Of a stretch of 64,000 nucleotides of DNA, positions 8,148-17,257 are shown piece after piece. Below the pieces are notes generated by a model, which made no database searches, had not been told where the DNA came from, and saw nothing but the letters and a program-made list of their open reading frames with translations. Source of the stretch: Celeribacter arenosi (lineage in GTDB: Bacteria > Pseudomonadota > Alphaproteobacteria > Rhodobacterales > Rhodobacteraceae); the NCBI RefSeq assembly GCF_039539485.1, contig NZ_BAABDF010000006.1:266898-330897 (forward strand), given 5' to 3'. Numbering within the stretch: position 1 is the first letter of the stretch; the number at the start of each line of letters is the position of its first letter. The position numbers were made by a program, and so were the translations under genes.

Positions 8148-9188
8148 ATGACTTCTATCACTCGCCGCACAATGCTGGCGTCAGTGGGCGCGGCTCTTGC
8201 CACGCCGGCCTTTATCAAAAAACTCAATGCCGCAGAACAAACCCTGCGTCTGCACTCCATGCTGCCTGGCCCCGCACCGATGAACACCGCGTTCTTCGAG
8301 CCGTGGATCAAGGAACTCGTCGAGGCCTCGAACGGCGCAATCGACGTTCAACTCTTCCCCGCGATGCAGCTCGGCGGCAAACCACCCCAGCTCGTCGATC
8401 AGGTGCGCCAAGGCATCGCCGACATCTCGTGGACGCTGCCGGTCTACACGCCCGACCGCTTCCCGGTTGCCGAAACACTGGCACTGCCCTTCATGGTCAC
8501 CAACGCGGAAAAAACCTCCGTCGTGATGCACACCCTGATGGATGAGTTCGGCAAAGACGAATACCCGGGCATCAAAAACCTCGCCTTCCACACCCATGAT
8601 GGCGGCAAATTCCACACCCGCGAAAATCCGGTTCTCACATCCGCCGATCTCGACGGTCTGAAACTGCGCGCGCCAAATCAGGCGACGGGCGATATGCTCG
8701 CCTCGATGGGGGCCGAAGTGGTGTTCTTCCCCGTCACGGATATGGTCGTCGGCCTGTCCAACGGCGTGATCGACGGTTGCTGCCTGCCCTATGAGGTGGT
8801 GCCTGCGTTCAAACTTCAGGAACTCACCAAACATTCCTCGGCACCGGTCGCAGGCGCGCGTGGCCTCTATGCCAATACCTTCTCGCTGGTCATGGGCCAG
8901 AAAGCCTACGAAGCCATGTCCGACGATCTGCGCAAAGTGATCGACGACCACTCCGGCCCCGAGCTTTCGCTGCGGATCGGCAAACAGTTCGACGTGTTCG
9001 AAGCTGGCGGCAAAGCGGTTGTTGAAAAGCAGGGCAACGAGATCCACGAAATCTCTGCCGAGGTTATCGCCGAGTGGCGCGAGCGTTCCGAACCCATCCA
9101 TGCGGCATGGGTCGAAAAGCTCAACAAATCCGGTCACGATGGCGACGCGATCCTCGCGCGCGCCAACGAACTGCTCGACGCAGGCTGA
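8148..9188 (+). CDS. dctP: TRAP transporter substrate-binding protein (DctP family)
   Basis: The 346-residue periplasmic protein captures an organic acid for the TRAP importer encoded next. It starts with a twin-arginine-type signal (ITRRTMLASVGAALATPAF) and has the DctP core with GLKLRAPNQATGDMLASMGA, where the conserved arginine binds the substrate carboxylate. The ATG at 8148 is preceded by GGGAGG. Placement inside a phenylpropanoid CoA-ester operon suggests an aromatic carboxylate substrate such as ferulate or coumarate, as in the TarP/CouP systems; this is inference. Confidence 0.85.
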   Translation: MTSITRRTMLASVGAALATPAFIKKLNAAEQTLRLHSMLPGPAPMNTAFFEPWIKELVEASNGAIDVQLFPAMQLGGKPPQLVDQVRQGIADISWTLPVYTPDRFPVAETLALPFMVTNAEKTSVVMHTLMDEFGKDEYPGIKNLAFHTHDGGKFHTRENPVLTSADLDGLKLRAPNQATGDMLASMGAEVVFFPVTDMVVGLSNGVIDGCCLPYEVVPAFKLQELTKHSSAPVAGARGLYANTFSLVMGQKAYEAMSDDLRKVIDDHSGPELSLRIGKQFDVFEAGGKAVVEKQGNEIHEISAEVIAEWRERSEPIHAAWVEKLNKSGHDGDAILARANELLDAG

Positions 9189-9191
9189 TCC

Positions 9192-9734
9192 ATGGCCGAA
9201 CGTCTCTCAGTCGAGACCAACGAACAGGGGGGGCAATCCCTCCTGTTCCGCGCTCTGCATGCCATCTGCATCGCCTGTGCGAGTGCGGGCGGCTTTGCCA
9301 TTTTCGCCACGGCACTGGTCGTGACCTATTCCATCACCACGCGAAACCTCGGCCTCGGCGGTGTGCGCGGTGATTTCGAACTGGTCGAACTGGTCTGCGT
9401 GGCCTGTGCATCGCTGTTTTTGCCGCTGTGCCAATTCACCCGCGGGCATGTGCTGGTCGATATCTTTACCCTCTGGATGTCCCCGCGTGCCCAAGGGCGC
9501 ATCGACGGCTTCTGGATGCTGCTCTTTGCCGTCGTCTGGGCCATTCTGGCGTGGCGACTGACCCACGGGCTGAGCGATTTCTATTCCTACGGCGATAAAT
9601 CGATGCTGCTGCGCTTTCCGATCTGGCTGATCTATGTGCCCGCCATTATCGGAACCGGCCTCTCCGCGATCGTCGCCTTCCTGATGAGCTTCCCGCTCAT
9701 GTTCCCCACAACATTCCGAGGCATGGCAAGATGA
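9192..9734 (+). CDS. dctQ: TRAP transporter small permease subunit (DctQ family)
   Basis: The 180-residue protein has four predicted membrane helices and the DctQ-type segment ELVELVCVACASLFLPLCQF. It forms the small membrane subunit with DctM. It begins three bases after the dctP stop and overlaps dctM by four bases (ATGA), so the three genes are co-translated. Confidence 0.85.
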   Translation: MAERLSVETNEQGGQSLLFRALHAICIACASAGGFAIFATALVVTYSITTRNLGLGGVRGDFELVELVCVACASLFLPLCQFTRGHVLVDIFTLWMSPRAQGRIDGFWMLLFAVVWAILAWRLTHGLSDFYSYGDKSMLLRFPIWLIYVPAIIGTGLSAIVAFLMSFPLMFPTTFRGMAR

Positions 9735-11053
9735 CCCCGACATTGGTTGCGACTGCAATGGTGGTCATCCTTCTGGCCCTTATCTTCGTGCGTATGCCCA
9801 TCGCCCTGGGCATGGGCGCGGTGGGTGCGGCGGGGTATTCGATCCTGTCCTCGCCACAGGGCCTGCTGGCCTATCTCAACACCGCCTTTGTCGAGAAATT
9901 TTCTTCCTACGAACTGGCCATCGTGCCGCTGTTTATCCTGATGGGGCATCTGGCCACCCGTGCGGGCATATCGCGTGCGATCTTCGCGGCCTCTGCGTCG
10001 TGGATCGGGCACTTACGCGGCGGGCTCGCCATGGCCTCGGTCGCAGGCTGCGCCCTCTTCGGGTCAATCTCCGGCTCGTCTCTGGCGACCGCATCGACCA
10101 TGGCCCGTGTGGCGCTTCCCGAAATGCGCCGTCACGGCTACTCGGGCGCATTGGCGTCGGGGTCACTGGCGGCGGGTGGCACGCTCGGCATCCTCATTCC
10201 GCCCTCGGTCGTGCTGATCATCTACGCGCTGCTGACCGAACAGAACATCGTCAAACTCTTCCTCGCGGCCACCATCCCGGGCATCCTCGCGGTCATCGGA
10301 TTTTGTACCGCCATCGCCATTTACGTGCGCATCTTCCCCGAAGAGGGCCCGACCCAACCGCGCGCCGACCTCAAAACCCGCCTGCGCTCGCTGGCCGATA
10401 TCTGGCACGTGGTCCTGATCTTCGTCGTCGTGCTCGGCGGTATCTACGGCGGCTTCTTTACCCCCGCCGAAGGGGCCTCTGTCGGTGTGGTCATGATGCT
10501 GCTCGCAGGCCTGCTGACCGGTGGCCTCAACGCGCGCGCCATCCTCGATTGCTTTATCGACACCGCCGGATCGACCGCGATGATCTTTGCCATCGTCTTT
10601 GGCGCCGATATCTTCAACGTCGCGCTCGCGCTGTCGCAAATGCCCGCCGCGGTGGCCGACACGATCTCCGGCTCCGGCATTCCCCCGCTCGCCGTCCTGC
10701 TGGCCATCATCGTGTTCTACCTGATCATGGGCTGCCTGATGGACAGCCTCTCGATGATCCTGCTGACCGTGCCGGTGTTCTTTCCAACCATCATGGCACT
10801 CGATTTCGGCATGGTGCCCGAAGCACAGGCGATGTGGTTTGGCATCATCTCCCTTGTGGTGGTGGAAATGGGGCTGATCACGCCGCCCGTCGGCATGAAC
10901 CTCTTCGTCATCTCCTCGATGGCCAAAGACATCCCGACGTCGCAAATCTTCCGCGGCACGGTGCCCTTCATCATGGCCGAAGTGGTGCGTATCGGCATCC
11001 TCGTGGCCTTCCCGATGCTGAGCTACTGGCTCGTCATGGTGGTGACCCAATGA
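9731..11053 (+). CDS. dctM: TRAP transporter large permease subunit (DctM family)
   Basis: The 440-residue, about 12-helix membrane protein is the sodium-coupled transport subunit. Family features include LFGSISGSSLATASTM, GTLGILIPPSVVLIIYALLTEQ (described in two parts) and LITPPVGMNLFVIS. Start overlaps dctQ and its stop overlaps the MarR start (ATGA), so it is in the middle of a tightly packed operon. Confidence 0.9.
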   Translation: MTPTLVATAMVVILLALIFVRMPIALGMGAVGAAGYSILSSPQGLLAYLNTAFVEKFSSYELAIVPLFILMGHLATRAGISRAIFAASASWIGHLRGGLAMASVAGCALFGSISGSSLATASTMARVALPEMRRHGYSGALASGSLAAGGTLGILIPPSVVLIIYALLTEQNIVKLFLAATIPGILAVIGFCTAIAIYVRIFPEEGPTQPRADLKTRLRSLADIWHVVLIFVVVLGGIYGGFFTPAEGASVGVVMMLLAGLLTGGLNARAILDCFIDTAGSTAMIFAIVFGADIFNVALALSQMPAAVADTISGSGIPPLAVLLAIIVFYLIMGCLMDSLSMILLTVPVFFPTIMALDFGMVPEAQAMWFGIISLVVVEMGLITPPVGMNLFVISSMAKDIPTSQIFRGTVPFIMAEVVRIGILVAFPMLSYWLVMVVTQ

Positions 11054-11529
11054 CCCAGACTTCCTCCCCTGCGAGCACTGCCGACACCAAGGCGAACACC
11101 GATACGCTCAACCGGTTCATCGGCTACCGGATGAAGCGAGCCTATATGGTGGTGCTCGACGACCTGATGAAAACGCTCGACCGGATGGGGCTACGCGTGA
11201 CCACGTTCTCCGCCCTTTCGGTGATCGTCGAAAATCCCGACATCACCCAGACCCAACTCGCCCACGCGCTGCGCGTCGAACGCTCCGGCGTGGTGGTCAT
11301 CATAGACGATCTGGAACTGAGCGGCCTCGTGACACGCGGGCGCGTGGATGGCGACCGGCGCGCCTATGCGCTACGCGCCACGCCCAAAGGCGAGGCCAAA
11401 CAAAAAGAGGCCAGTGAGGCGGTGAGCGCCCATGAGGATCGTGTGTTCTCAAAGCTGACCCCGCAGGACCGCACCACCTTGAGCACCCTTCTAACCACCA
11501 TCGAACGGACCGGGAGTTTGGAGACGTGA
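11050..11529 (+). CDS. MarR-family transcriptional regulator
   Basis: The 159-residue protein has the MarR winged helix: TQTQLAHALRVERSGVVVIIDDLE followed by the wing GRVDGDRRAYALRAT. In several phenylpropanoid operons a MarR protein (FerR, CouR, PhdR) represses until the CoA thioester binds; position between the transporter and the CoA ligase supports the same role here. The start overlaps the dctM stop and the stop overlaps the ligase GTG start. The palindrome at 6489-6505 is the best visible operator. Confidence 0.85.
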   Translation: MTQTSSPASTADTKANTDTLNRFIGYRMKRAYMVVLDDLMKTLDRMGLRVTTFSALSVIVENPDITQTQLAHALRVERSGVVVIIDDLELSGLVTRGRVDGDRRAYALRATPKGEAKQKEASEAVSAHEDRVFSKLTPQDRTTLSTLLTTIERTGSLET

Positions 11530-13346
11530 TTGTGAAAGATGCCACCACCGGCCTGTCCCTTGCCCCCCATGCGGTGAACACGCGCCGCGATGGATCCGAC
11601 CTCTACCTCACCACCCGCGTGCCGCTCGACCCCGTGGTCAGCGACACCTCGGTCTGGCTGGACCGTTACGCGCGCCAAACCCCCGATGCCGTGGCCGTCG
11701 CCGAGCGGGCAGGCGAGGGTTGGCGCGAAATCACATATGGCGAATTGCTCCCCATGGTGCAGGCCATCGGCGCGTCCCTCTCAGGGCGCGGTTATGGCAC
11801 GCAGTCCCCGATCGCGATCCTGTCGGGCAATAGCATCGACCACCTGCTGCTCTCGCTCGGCGCGCAATATGTCGGCGTGCCCACGGTGCCTCTGGCCGAA
11901 CAGTATTCCCTGATCACAGAGGCCCACGGCCGCCTGAACTATGTCCTCGAAAAGGTGCGCCCCGCCGCCGTTTTCGTTGACGATGCCGCCAAATACGCCG
12001 CCGCGCTTGCCCTGCCCAATATCGACGGGATGGAGGTCTTTGCCTCCCGCACAGAGGGTGCCCCGCGCCCCGTCACCGGTTTTGACACCCTGCTCGCAGG
12101 CGATACGTCCGTCGATCTGGCCGCCGCGCACGCCACCGTCGGCCCCGATACGGTGGCCAAAATCCTCTTCACCTCGGGATCGTCCTCGGACCCCAAAGGG
12201 GTGCTGACCACGCAGCGGATGATGTGCGCCAATCAGGCACAGATGGCCTCCGTTCTGCCGTTCCTCAAAGAACGCGCCCATCGCATCACCGACTGGCTGC
12301 CGTGGAACCACGTCTTTGGCGGCTCCCATAACGTCAACATGATGCTCTCGACGGGTGGCACGCTCACCATCGATGCCGGCAAACCGACCAAGGCTCTTTT
12401 CGGCGAAACCGTGCGCACCCTCATCGACCGCCCCGGCACGCTGTCCTTCAACGTGCCCGTGGGCTTTGCGCTGCTGGTGCAGGAGATGGAGGAAAACCTC
12501 GCCCTGCGACAGGCCTACTTCGAAGACCTCGACATGATCTTCTACGCGGGTGCCTCGCTGCCCCAACCGGTCTGGACGCGGCTCGAAGAAATGGCGATGG
12601 AGGTCCGTGGCCGCCTGCCGTTGATGATCGCCTCTTGGGGTATGACCGAAACCGCGCCCGCCACCATCATGCTGCACGAACCGATCGGGCGCTCGGGCGT
12701 CGTTGGCGTGCCGCTGCCGGGGACGGAAATCAAACTCATGCCCGACGATGAAATGCGCTGCGAATTGCGCGTCAAAGGCCCCAACATCACACCGGGCTAC
12801 TTTGGCGATCCCGCAAAAACCGCCGAAGCTTTCGATGGGGACGGCTTTCTCATCACCGGCGACGCGGTGCGCTTTGTCAATGACGACGACCCCGATCGTG
12901 GCCTCGTGTTCGACGGGCGCGTGTCGGAGGACTTCAAACTGCTGACCGGCACGTGGGTGCAGGCGGGCAGGCTGCGCCTCGATGCGCTGGAGGCGCTGCG
13001 CGGTCTGGTGCAGGATATCGTCATCTGCGGCCATGACCGCGGCGAAATCGGCCTGCTGATTTTCCCCAAGGCGGGCGTCGTGCATGATACCAATACCTCG
13101 AACGGGGCCTGTGTCGACGAACATCTGATGGCCGACATCCATCACGTCCTCACCGACCTCGCACGCGCCAAAACCGGCTCTGCCAAACGCATCTCGCGCG
13201 CCCTCATTCTGGCCGAACCCGCATCGCTGAAAGACCACGAGATCACCGACAAAGGCTCGCTCAACGTGCGCCGCATCATCACCCGCCGCGCCGACCTTCT
13301 CGAACGGCTCTACGATAACGAAGACCCCGCGCTCATCCGCGTCTAA
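11526..13346 (+). CDS. Aryl-CoA ligase, feruloyl-CoA synthase type
   Basis: The 606-residue AMP-forming ligase has the ATP loop TSGSSSDPKG (about residues 215-225), the SWGMTETAPA motif, GDGFLITGDAVRF, and a modified adenylation hinge DGRVSEDFKLLTGTWV. The last one, lacking the common C-terminal lysine region, is characteristic of feruloyl-CoA synthases. It would activate a hydroxycinnamic or phenylpropanoic acid with CoA and ATP in the cytoplasm. The start is GTG overlapping the MarR stop by four bases (GTGA). The hinge text and length both fit Fcs, but the precise acid used is not determinable. Confidence 0.8.
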   Translation: MIVKDATTGLSLAPHAVNTRRDGSDLYLTTRVPLDPVVSDTSVWLDRYARQTPDAVAVAERAGEGWREITYGELLPMVQAIGASLSGRGYGTQSPIAILSGNSIDHLLLSLGAQYVGVPTVPLAEQYSLITEAHGRLNYVLEKVRPAAVFVDDAAKYAAALALPNIDGMEVFASRTEGAPRPVTGFDTLLAGDTSVDLAAAHATVGPDTVAKILFTSGSSSDPKGVLTTQRMMCANQAQMASVLPFLKERAHRITDWLPWNHVFGGSHNVNMMLSTGGTLTIDAGKPTKALFGETVRTLIDRPGTLSFNVPVGFALLVQEMEENLALRQAYFEDLDMIFYAGASLPQPVWTRLEEMAMEVRGRLPLMIASWGMTETAPATIMLHEPIGRSGVVGVPLPGTEIKLMPDDEMRCELRVKGPNITPGYFGDPAKTAEAFDGDGFLITGDAVRFVNDDDPDRGLVFDGRVSEDFKLLTGTWVQAGRLRLDALEALRGLVQDIVICGHDRGEIGLLIFPKAGVVHDTNTSNGACVDEHLMADIHHVLTDLARAKTGSAKRISRALILAEPASLKDHEITDKGSLNVRRIITRRADLLERLYDNEDPALIRV

Positions 13347-13355
13347 GAGGCTCAT

Positions 13356-14228
13356 ATGGTTGATTTTTCAAAAGTCCGCGCCATCGATTTCCACACCCAC
13401 GCAGAAGAACCCTGCGGGTGCCATAGCGATGACGGTTACGACGATCTGCAAACCACGATGGCCAAATATTTCGGCGCCCCGTGGGAACACCCGCCCACCA
13501 TCGCCGACACCGCCGCCCATTACCGCGCCATGAATATCGCGGCGGTGATTTTCCCCGTCGATGCAGAACGCGAAACCGGCTACCGGCGCTACAACAACTA
13601 CGAGGTTGCCGAGGCCTGCGCCGCCGAGAGCGACATCCTCATCCCCTTCGCCTCCATCGACCCCGCAAAGGGCAAACTGGGCGCGCGCGAGGCCCGCGAT
13701 CTGGTCGAAAACCACGGCATTCAGGGCTTCAAATTCCACCCCACGATGCAGGGGTTCTACCCCAACGACCGCGCCGCCTACACGCTCTACGAAGCCATCG
13801 CAGAGACCGGCAAACCCGCACTCTTCCACACCGGCCAGACCGGCGTCGGATCGGGCATGCCGGGGGGCAACGGGATGCGCCTGAAATACTCCAACCCGAT
13901 GTATATCGACGACGTGGCGGTGGATTTCCCCGACATGCCGATCATCCTCGCGCACCCCTCCTTCCCGTGGCAGGAAGAAGCGCTCGCCGTCGCCACCCAC
14001 AAACCCAATGTCTACATCGACCTGTCGGGCTGGTCGCCAAAATACTTCCCGCCGATTCTCGTGCGCTACGCCAATACGCTGTTGAAGAAAAAGATGCTCT
14101 TCGGCTCCGACTGGCCGATGATCGCGCCTGAAAAATGGCTCGACGCGTTTGATGCGGCCGAGTTCCGTGACGACGTGCGCCCGCTGATCCTCAAAGAGAA
14201 CGCCATGCGGCTCCTGGGGGTGGCGTGA
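13356..14228 (+). CDS. Amidohydrolase-family metal hydrolase (aryl beta-ketoacyl-CoA hydrolase candidate)
   Basis: The 290-residue amidohydrolase-2 protein begins with the metal motif AIDFHTHAEE, then has GFKFHP, LFHTGQTG, ILAHPSFPW and the metal aspartate in FGSDWPM. Enzymes of this family accompany phenylpropanoid CoA genes (PhdC of Corynebacterium, 4-hydroxyphenyl-beta-ketoacyl-CoA hydrolase) and cleave the beta-keto thioester to an aromatic acid and acetyl-CoA. It lies between the CoA ligase and the acyl-CoA dehydrogenase; its stop overlaps the next GTG start. A decarboxylase of the same superfamily is the main alternative. Confidence 0.75.
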   Translation: MVDFSKVRAIDFHTHAEEPCGCHSDDGYDDLQTTMAKYFGAPWEHPPTIADTAAHYRAMNIAAVIFPVDAERETGYRRYNNYEVAEACAAESDILIPFASIDPAKGKLGAREARDLVENHGIQGFKFHPTMQGFYPNDRAAYTLYEAIAETGKPALFHTGQTGVGSGMPGGNGMRLKYSNPMYIDDVAVDFPDMPIILAHPSFPWQEEALAVATHKPNVYIDLSGWSPKYFPPILVRYANTLLKKKMLFGSDWPMIAPEKWLDAFDAAEFRDDVRPLILKENAMRLLGVA

Positions 14229-15772
14229 CGCCGTTTTCGGCCCCCGTCGAGGACATTCTTTTCAGCCTGCGCGATGTCGCGGGCGCGGCGCGGGTGCCGG
14301 ATTGGGATGCTGACCTAACGGGTGAAATCATCGCGCAATTTGCCCGCTTCGCCGAGGACATTATCGCCCCGCTCGACGAGAGTGGAGATGCGCAGGGTTG
14401 CCGTCTCGATGCGGGGCGGGTGGTCATGCCCGACGGCTTCAAAGAGGCCTACGGCCAACTCGCCGAAGGCGGCTGGCAGGGGCTGACCCTGCCCGAGGAT
14501 CACGGCGGCATGGCGCTCGACCCGCTTACCGCTGCTGCCGTGTCGGAGGTCTTTTCGGGCGCCTGCCACTCCCTGCAAATGATCTGCAATCTGGTGCCCG
14601 GCGCCGCCGCCACGCTGCGCCGCTTTGGCTCGCCCGATCAACAGGGCGAATGGCTCCCCAAACTCGCCTCCGGTGCCGTCCTGTCGACCATGTGCCTCAC
14701 CGAGGCGGGCGCGGGATCCGACCTGTCGCGCATCCGAACCCGCGCGACGCGTGATGGCGAAAACTGGGCCCTCACCGGCGACAAAATCTTTATCTCCGGC
14801 GGCGACCAGAACCTGTCCGACGACATCCTCCACCTCGTTCTGGCGCGCACCGGCACGCCCGGGGACGGGATCAAAGGCCTGTCGCTCTTCCTGACCTCCA
14901 AATCGGGGGCAGGCGAGGCCATTTCCATCACGCGGATCGAGGAAAAACTCGGCCTTCACGCCTCACCGACCTGCCAGATCGCCTTTGATGACGCCCCCGC
15001 CGAACTTTTGGGTCACGAAGGCGCGGGGTTGGCGGCGATGTTCACGATGATGAACCACGCCCGCATCGACGTCGCTCTGCAAGGTGTCGCCCACGCCAGC
15101 CGCGCCCACCATATTGCTCAGAGCTACGCGACCACGCGCCAACAGGGCCGCAAACCCGACGGCCGCGACGCCATGCTCGCCGATCACGCCGATGTCGCGC
15201 GCATGCTCGCCGATCAGGAAAGCCTGAGCCTTGGCGCGCGCGCAATGGCCCATATCGCGCTGGTGGAAATGGCGCTCGGGGCGCGTCCTGCGTTGGTCGA
15301 TTTCCTCACGCCGGTGTGCAAGGTGTTCTGCACCGAGGCCGGCATCCGCGCCGCCGATCTGGGCATCCAGATCCTCGGCGGCTACGGCTATCTCACCGAA
15401 TATCGCATCGCTCAAACATGGCGCGACGCGCGCATCACCGCGATCTACGAGGGCGCCAATGGCATCCACGCCGCCGCCATCGCCACGCGCGGCCTCAAAG
15501 GGGAGGGGGGCGACCACTTCGCCGCCCTGATCGGCGAACTGACCGATAACCCACGCGTTCTGGCCCTGCTCGCGCGCTGGAACGACGCGCGCACCACGCT
15601 CACCAAATCCGCCACACCCACCGCCCATGCGCATGACTTCATGGCGCTCACATCCACGCTCTTCTACCGCGCGGTCTGGTGCAAAATCGCCGCCGCCGAT
15701 CCCGCGCGCGCGCCGCTGCGCGACCATGTTCTGAATGCGCCCCTGCCGATCGGCGACGCCGCCTTCACCTGA
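14225..15772 (+). CDS. Acyl-CoA dehydrogenase (extended form)
   Basis: The 515-residue flavoenzyme has MCLTEAGAGSDLSRIRT, the FAD-interacting TGDKIFISGGDQN, and the catalytic-base region IYEGANGI with Glu409. It is longer than a typical 380-residue enzyme and follows the DmdC/long-form architecture with a C-terminal extension. In this operon it would introduce the double bond into dihydro-phenylpropanoyl-CoA (saturated side chains), letting the pathway use both saturated and unsaturated acids. The start is GTG overlapping the hydrolase stop. Activity on 3-methylmercaptopropionyl-CoA, the DmdC substrate, is an alternative not favoured by the neighbours. Confidence 0.8.
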   Translation: MTPFSAPVEDILFSLRDVAGAARVPDWDADLTGEIIAQFARFAEDIIAPLDESGDAQGCRLDAGRVVMPDGFKEAYGQLAEGGWQGLTLPEDHGGMALDPLTAAAVSEVFSGACHSLQMICNLVPGAAATLRRFGSPDQQGEWLPKLASGAVLSTMCLTEAGAGSDLSRIRTRATRDGENWALTGDKIFISGGDQNLSDDILHLVLARTGTPGDGIKGLSLFLTSKSGAGEAISITRIEEKLGLHASPTCQIAFDDAPAELLGHEGAGLAAMFTMMNHARIDVALQGVAHASRAHHIAQSYATTRQQGRKPDGRDAMLADHADVARMLADQESLSLGARAMAHIALVEMALGARPALVDFLTPVCKVFCTEAGIRAADLGIQILGGYGYLTEYRIAQTWRDARITAIYEGANGIHAAAIATRGLKGEGGDHFAALIGELTDNPRVLALLARWNDARTTLTKSATPTAHAHDFMALTSTLFYRAVWCKIAAADPARAPLRDHVLNAPLPIGDAAFT

Positions 15773-15880
15773 TCGCCATAACCGCGGTGGACCAGCGCGC
15801 CAAAATACCCTTACACTCGCCGCAGGTCCCGCAGGTGGACCGGCACATCGCGCAGTCGCGCGCAGGGAAGGGCCACCGAC

Positions 15881-16531
15881 GTGACGGACTATAAAATTAA
15901 TCCTGCGTTCACAATCACGGACGAGCAATCGCTGCGCAGCCTCTTCGGGGCGACCCATGATCTGGCGATCCAGAAGTTTCAGGACAAGCTCGACAAGCAC
16001 GCGATGGCGTTCATCTCGCGCGCGCCCTTCCTGTGTATCGGCACGCAGAATACCGACGGCAAAGCCGACGTCAGCCCGCGCGGCGATCCCGTCGGATTCG
16101 TGCAAATCCTCGACGAACACACGCTGGCGATCCCCGATCGCCCCGGCAACAACCGTCTCGACAGTCTGGCCAATATCATCGCCAATCCGAACGTCGGCCT
16201 TCTGTTCATCGTGCCCGGATTTGACGACACCCTGCGCGTCAGCGGGACCGCCTGCGTGACCACCGACCCCGACCTGCTCGAAACCATGCGCGTCAACGAC
16301 CGCCTGCCCAAACTCGCCATCGTGGTTAAGGTCACTGGCGTCTTCATGCATTGCGCCAAAGCATTTCGCCGCGCCCACCTGTGGGACAGCGATTATTTTC
16401 AGGACCGCTCGCAAATGCCGTCACTGGTCAAAATCATCCTCGACCAATCCACCGGTGCCCCCGAAGACCCCGCCGAGCAGCGCAAACTCGATGATGATCT
16501 AGAGGATGCGTATAAAACCACGCTCTACTGA
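15881..16531 (+). CDS. Pyridoxamine 5'-phosphate oxidase-like FMN protein
   Basis: The 216-residue protein belongs to the PNPOx-like split-barrel family, with FLCIGTQNTDGKADVSPRGDP and the FMN-site-like IPDRPGNNRLDSLANI. These proteins bind FMN or similar flavins and are often of unknown substrate. The start is GTG. It follows the acyl-CoA dehydrogenase after about 108 bases without a gene, and its C-terminal region (HLWDSDYFQDRSQMPSLVKI) matches the long MSMEG_1061-type form. Its link to the aromatic pathway is unproved. It is the last chromosomal gene before the island. Confidence 0.7.
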   Translation: MTDYKINPAFTITDEQSLRSLFGATHDLAIQKFQDKLDKHAMAFISRAPFLCIGTQNTDGKADVSPRGDPVGFVQILDEHTLAIPDRPGNNRLDSLANIIANPNVGLLFIVPGFDDTLRVSGTACVTTDPDLLETMRVNDRLPKLAIVVKVTGVFMHCAKAFRRAHLWDSDYFQDRSQMPSLVKIILDQSTGAPEDPAEQRKLDDDLEDAYKTTLY

Positions 16532-16657
16532 CGCGCCGCGACGGATCGCATCAGAATCCCCTGACAACCCGATTGCGCACCAATTCAGACGTGCAAATGA
16601 CGGATTTGCCCGCCACAAACACCGCGCGCCCAGAAAATACGTGAATTTAGTGGAAAA

Positions 16658-16685
16658 ATGGTGCTGCTGGAGAGAATTGAACTCT
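16658..16685. repeat. Island end: 28-bp direct repeat of tRNA-Thr 3' end (att site)
   Basis: These 28 bases are identical to 25080-25107, which are the 3' end of the tRNA-Thr gene plus one flanking base. The rest of the tRNA is missing here, which is what integration into a tRNA gene leaves at the far end of an element. The two copies bound about 8.4 kb. Confidence 0.9.
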
Positions 16686-17257
16686 AGATCATGTTTGTTA
16701 AGATACTGTACTTAAACAATAAAAAATGCCACTACGCAAGCTTTGTGTATGAGCCGTGTGTATAAGTATTTATGCATACCTTAGCTCCCACATCCCACAC
16801 TCTGGAGCGTTTCGCGTCACCTATGAGCGCTGATCTTGATTAGTGGCACCCCTAGGAAGGACAAGCCAAAGGCAGTTCACTTTTTTCAAACCTTTGGTGC
16901 GCCCTGTAGGCTCATCGTTTCGGTTATTGGTCACATCCACTTTCTGCGTAAGGTGGATGAAGATCACTACCATTCTAGGCGCTTGCCCTAGTCCCTGTCG
17001 CGCTCTTGAACGCGCACCCAGACAGGCCCTTTCAGTGCACCTTAAGCATCCTTCCACAACGCATCGAACGCGTCCTTAGGGCTGCCCCTTCAGCCACCTG
17101 AGAGGGGATGTTCGCTGCACCAATCCTTCCTCACCACGCATGCCTTAAAGCACGCATTTGCGCGGTTAGTGCGATGCAATGCGATGAGCAAATTGGGAGG
17201 AAAGAGGCCTTTCTCCTTCACCCGAAACACCAAACTCACGCATGAAAGGAAATTGTC
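16686..17257. other. Non-coding left end of the island
   Basis: I see no convincing gene in these 572 bases; two short opposing open frames (16821-17057 and 16843-17079) look random. There are two stem candidates: CCAAAGG/CCTTTGG (16866-16872 with 16891-16897) and a perfect CATCCAC/GTGGATG stem with a 12-base loop (16934-16959). The end holds the promoter and leader of the ParB-like gene. Confidence 0.5.

Noticed and set aside
8181..9137. A 318-codon minus-strand frame opposite dctP
   Set aside because: Antisense to a clear TRAP binding protein, no start signal.
16659..16685. A second tRNA-Thr gene
   Set aside because: Only the 3' end of the tRNA is present; no D-arm or anticodon arm. It is the att repeat copy.
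16821..17079. Two overlapping opposite small frames as genes
   Set aside because: No ribosome sites, no family, and they mirror each other, typical of chance open frames.
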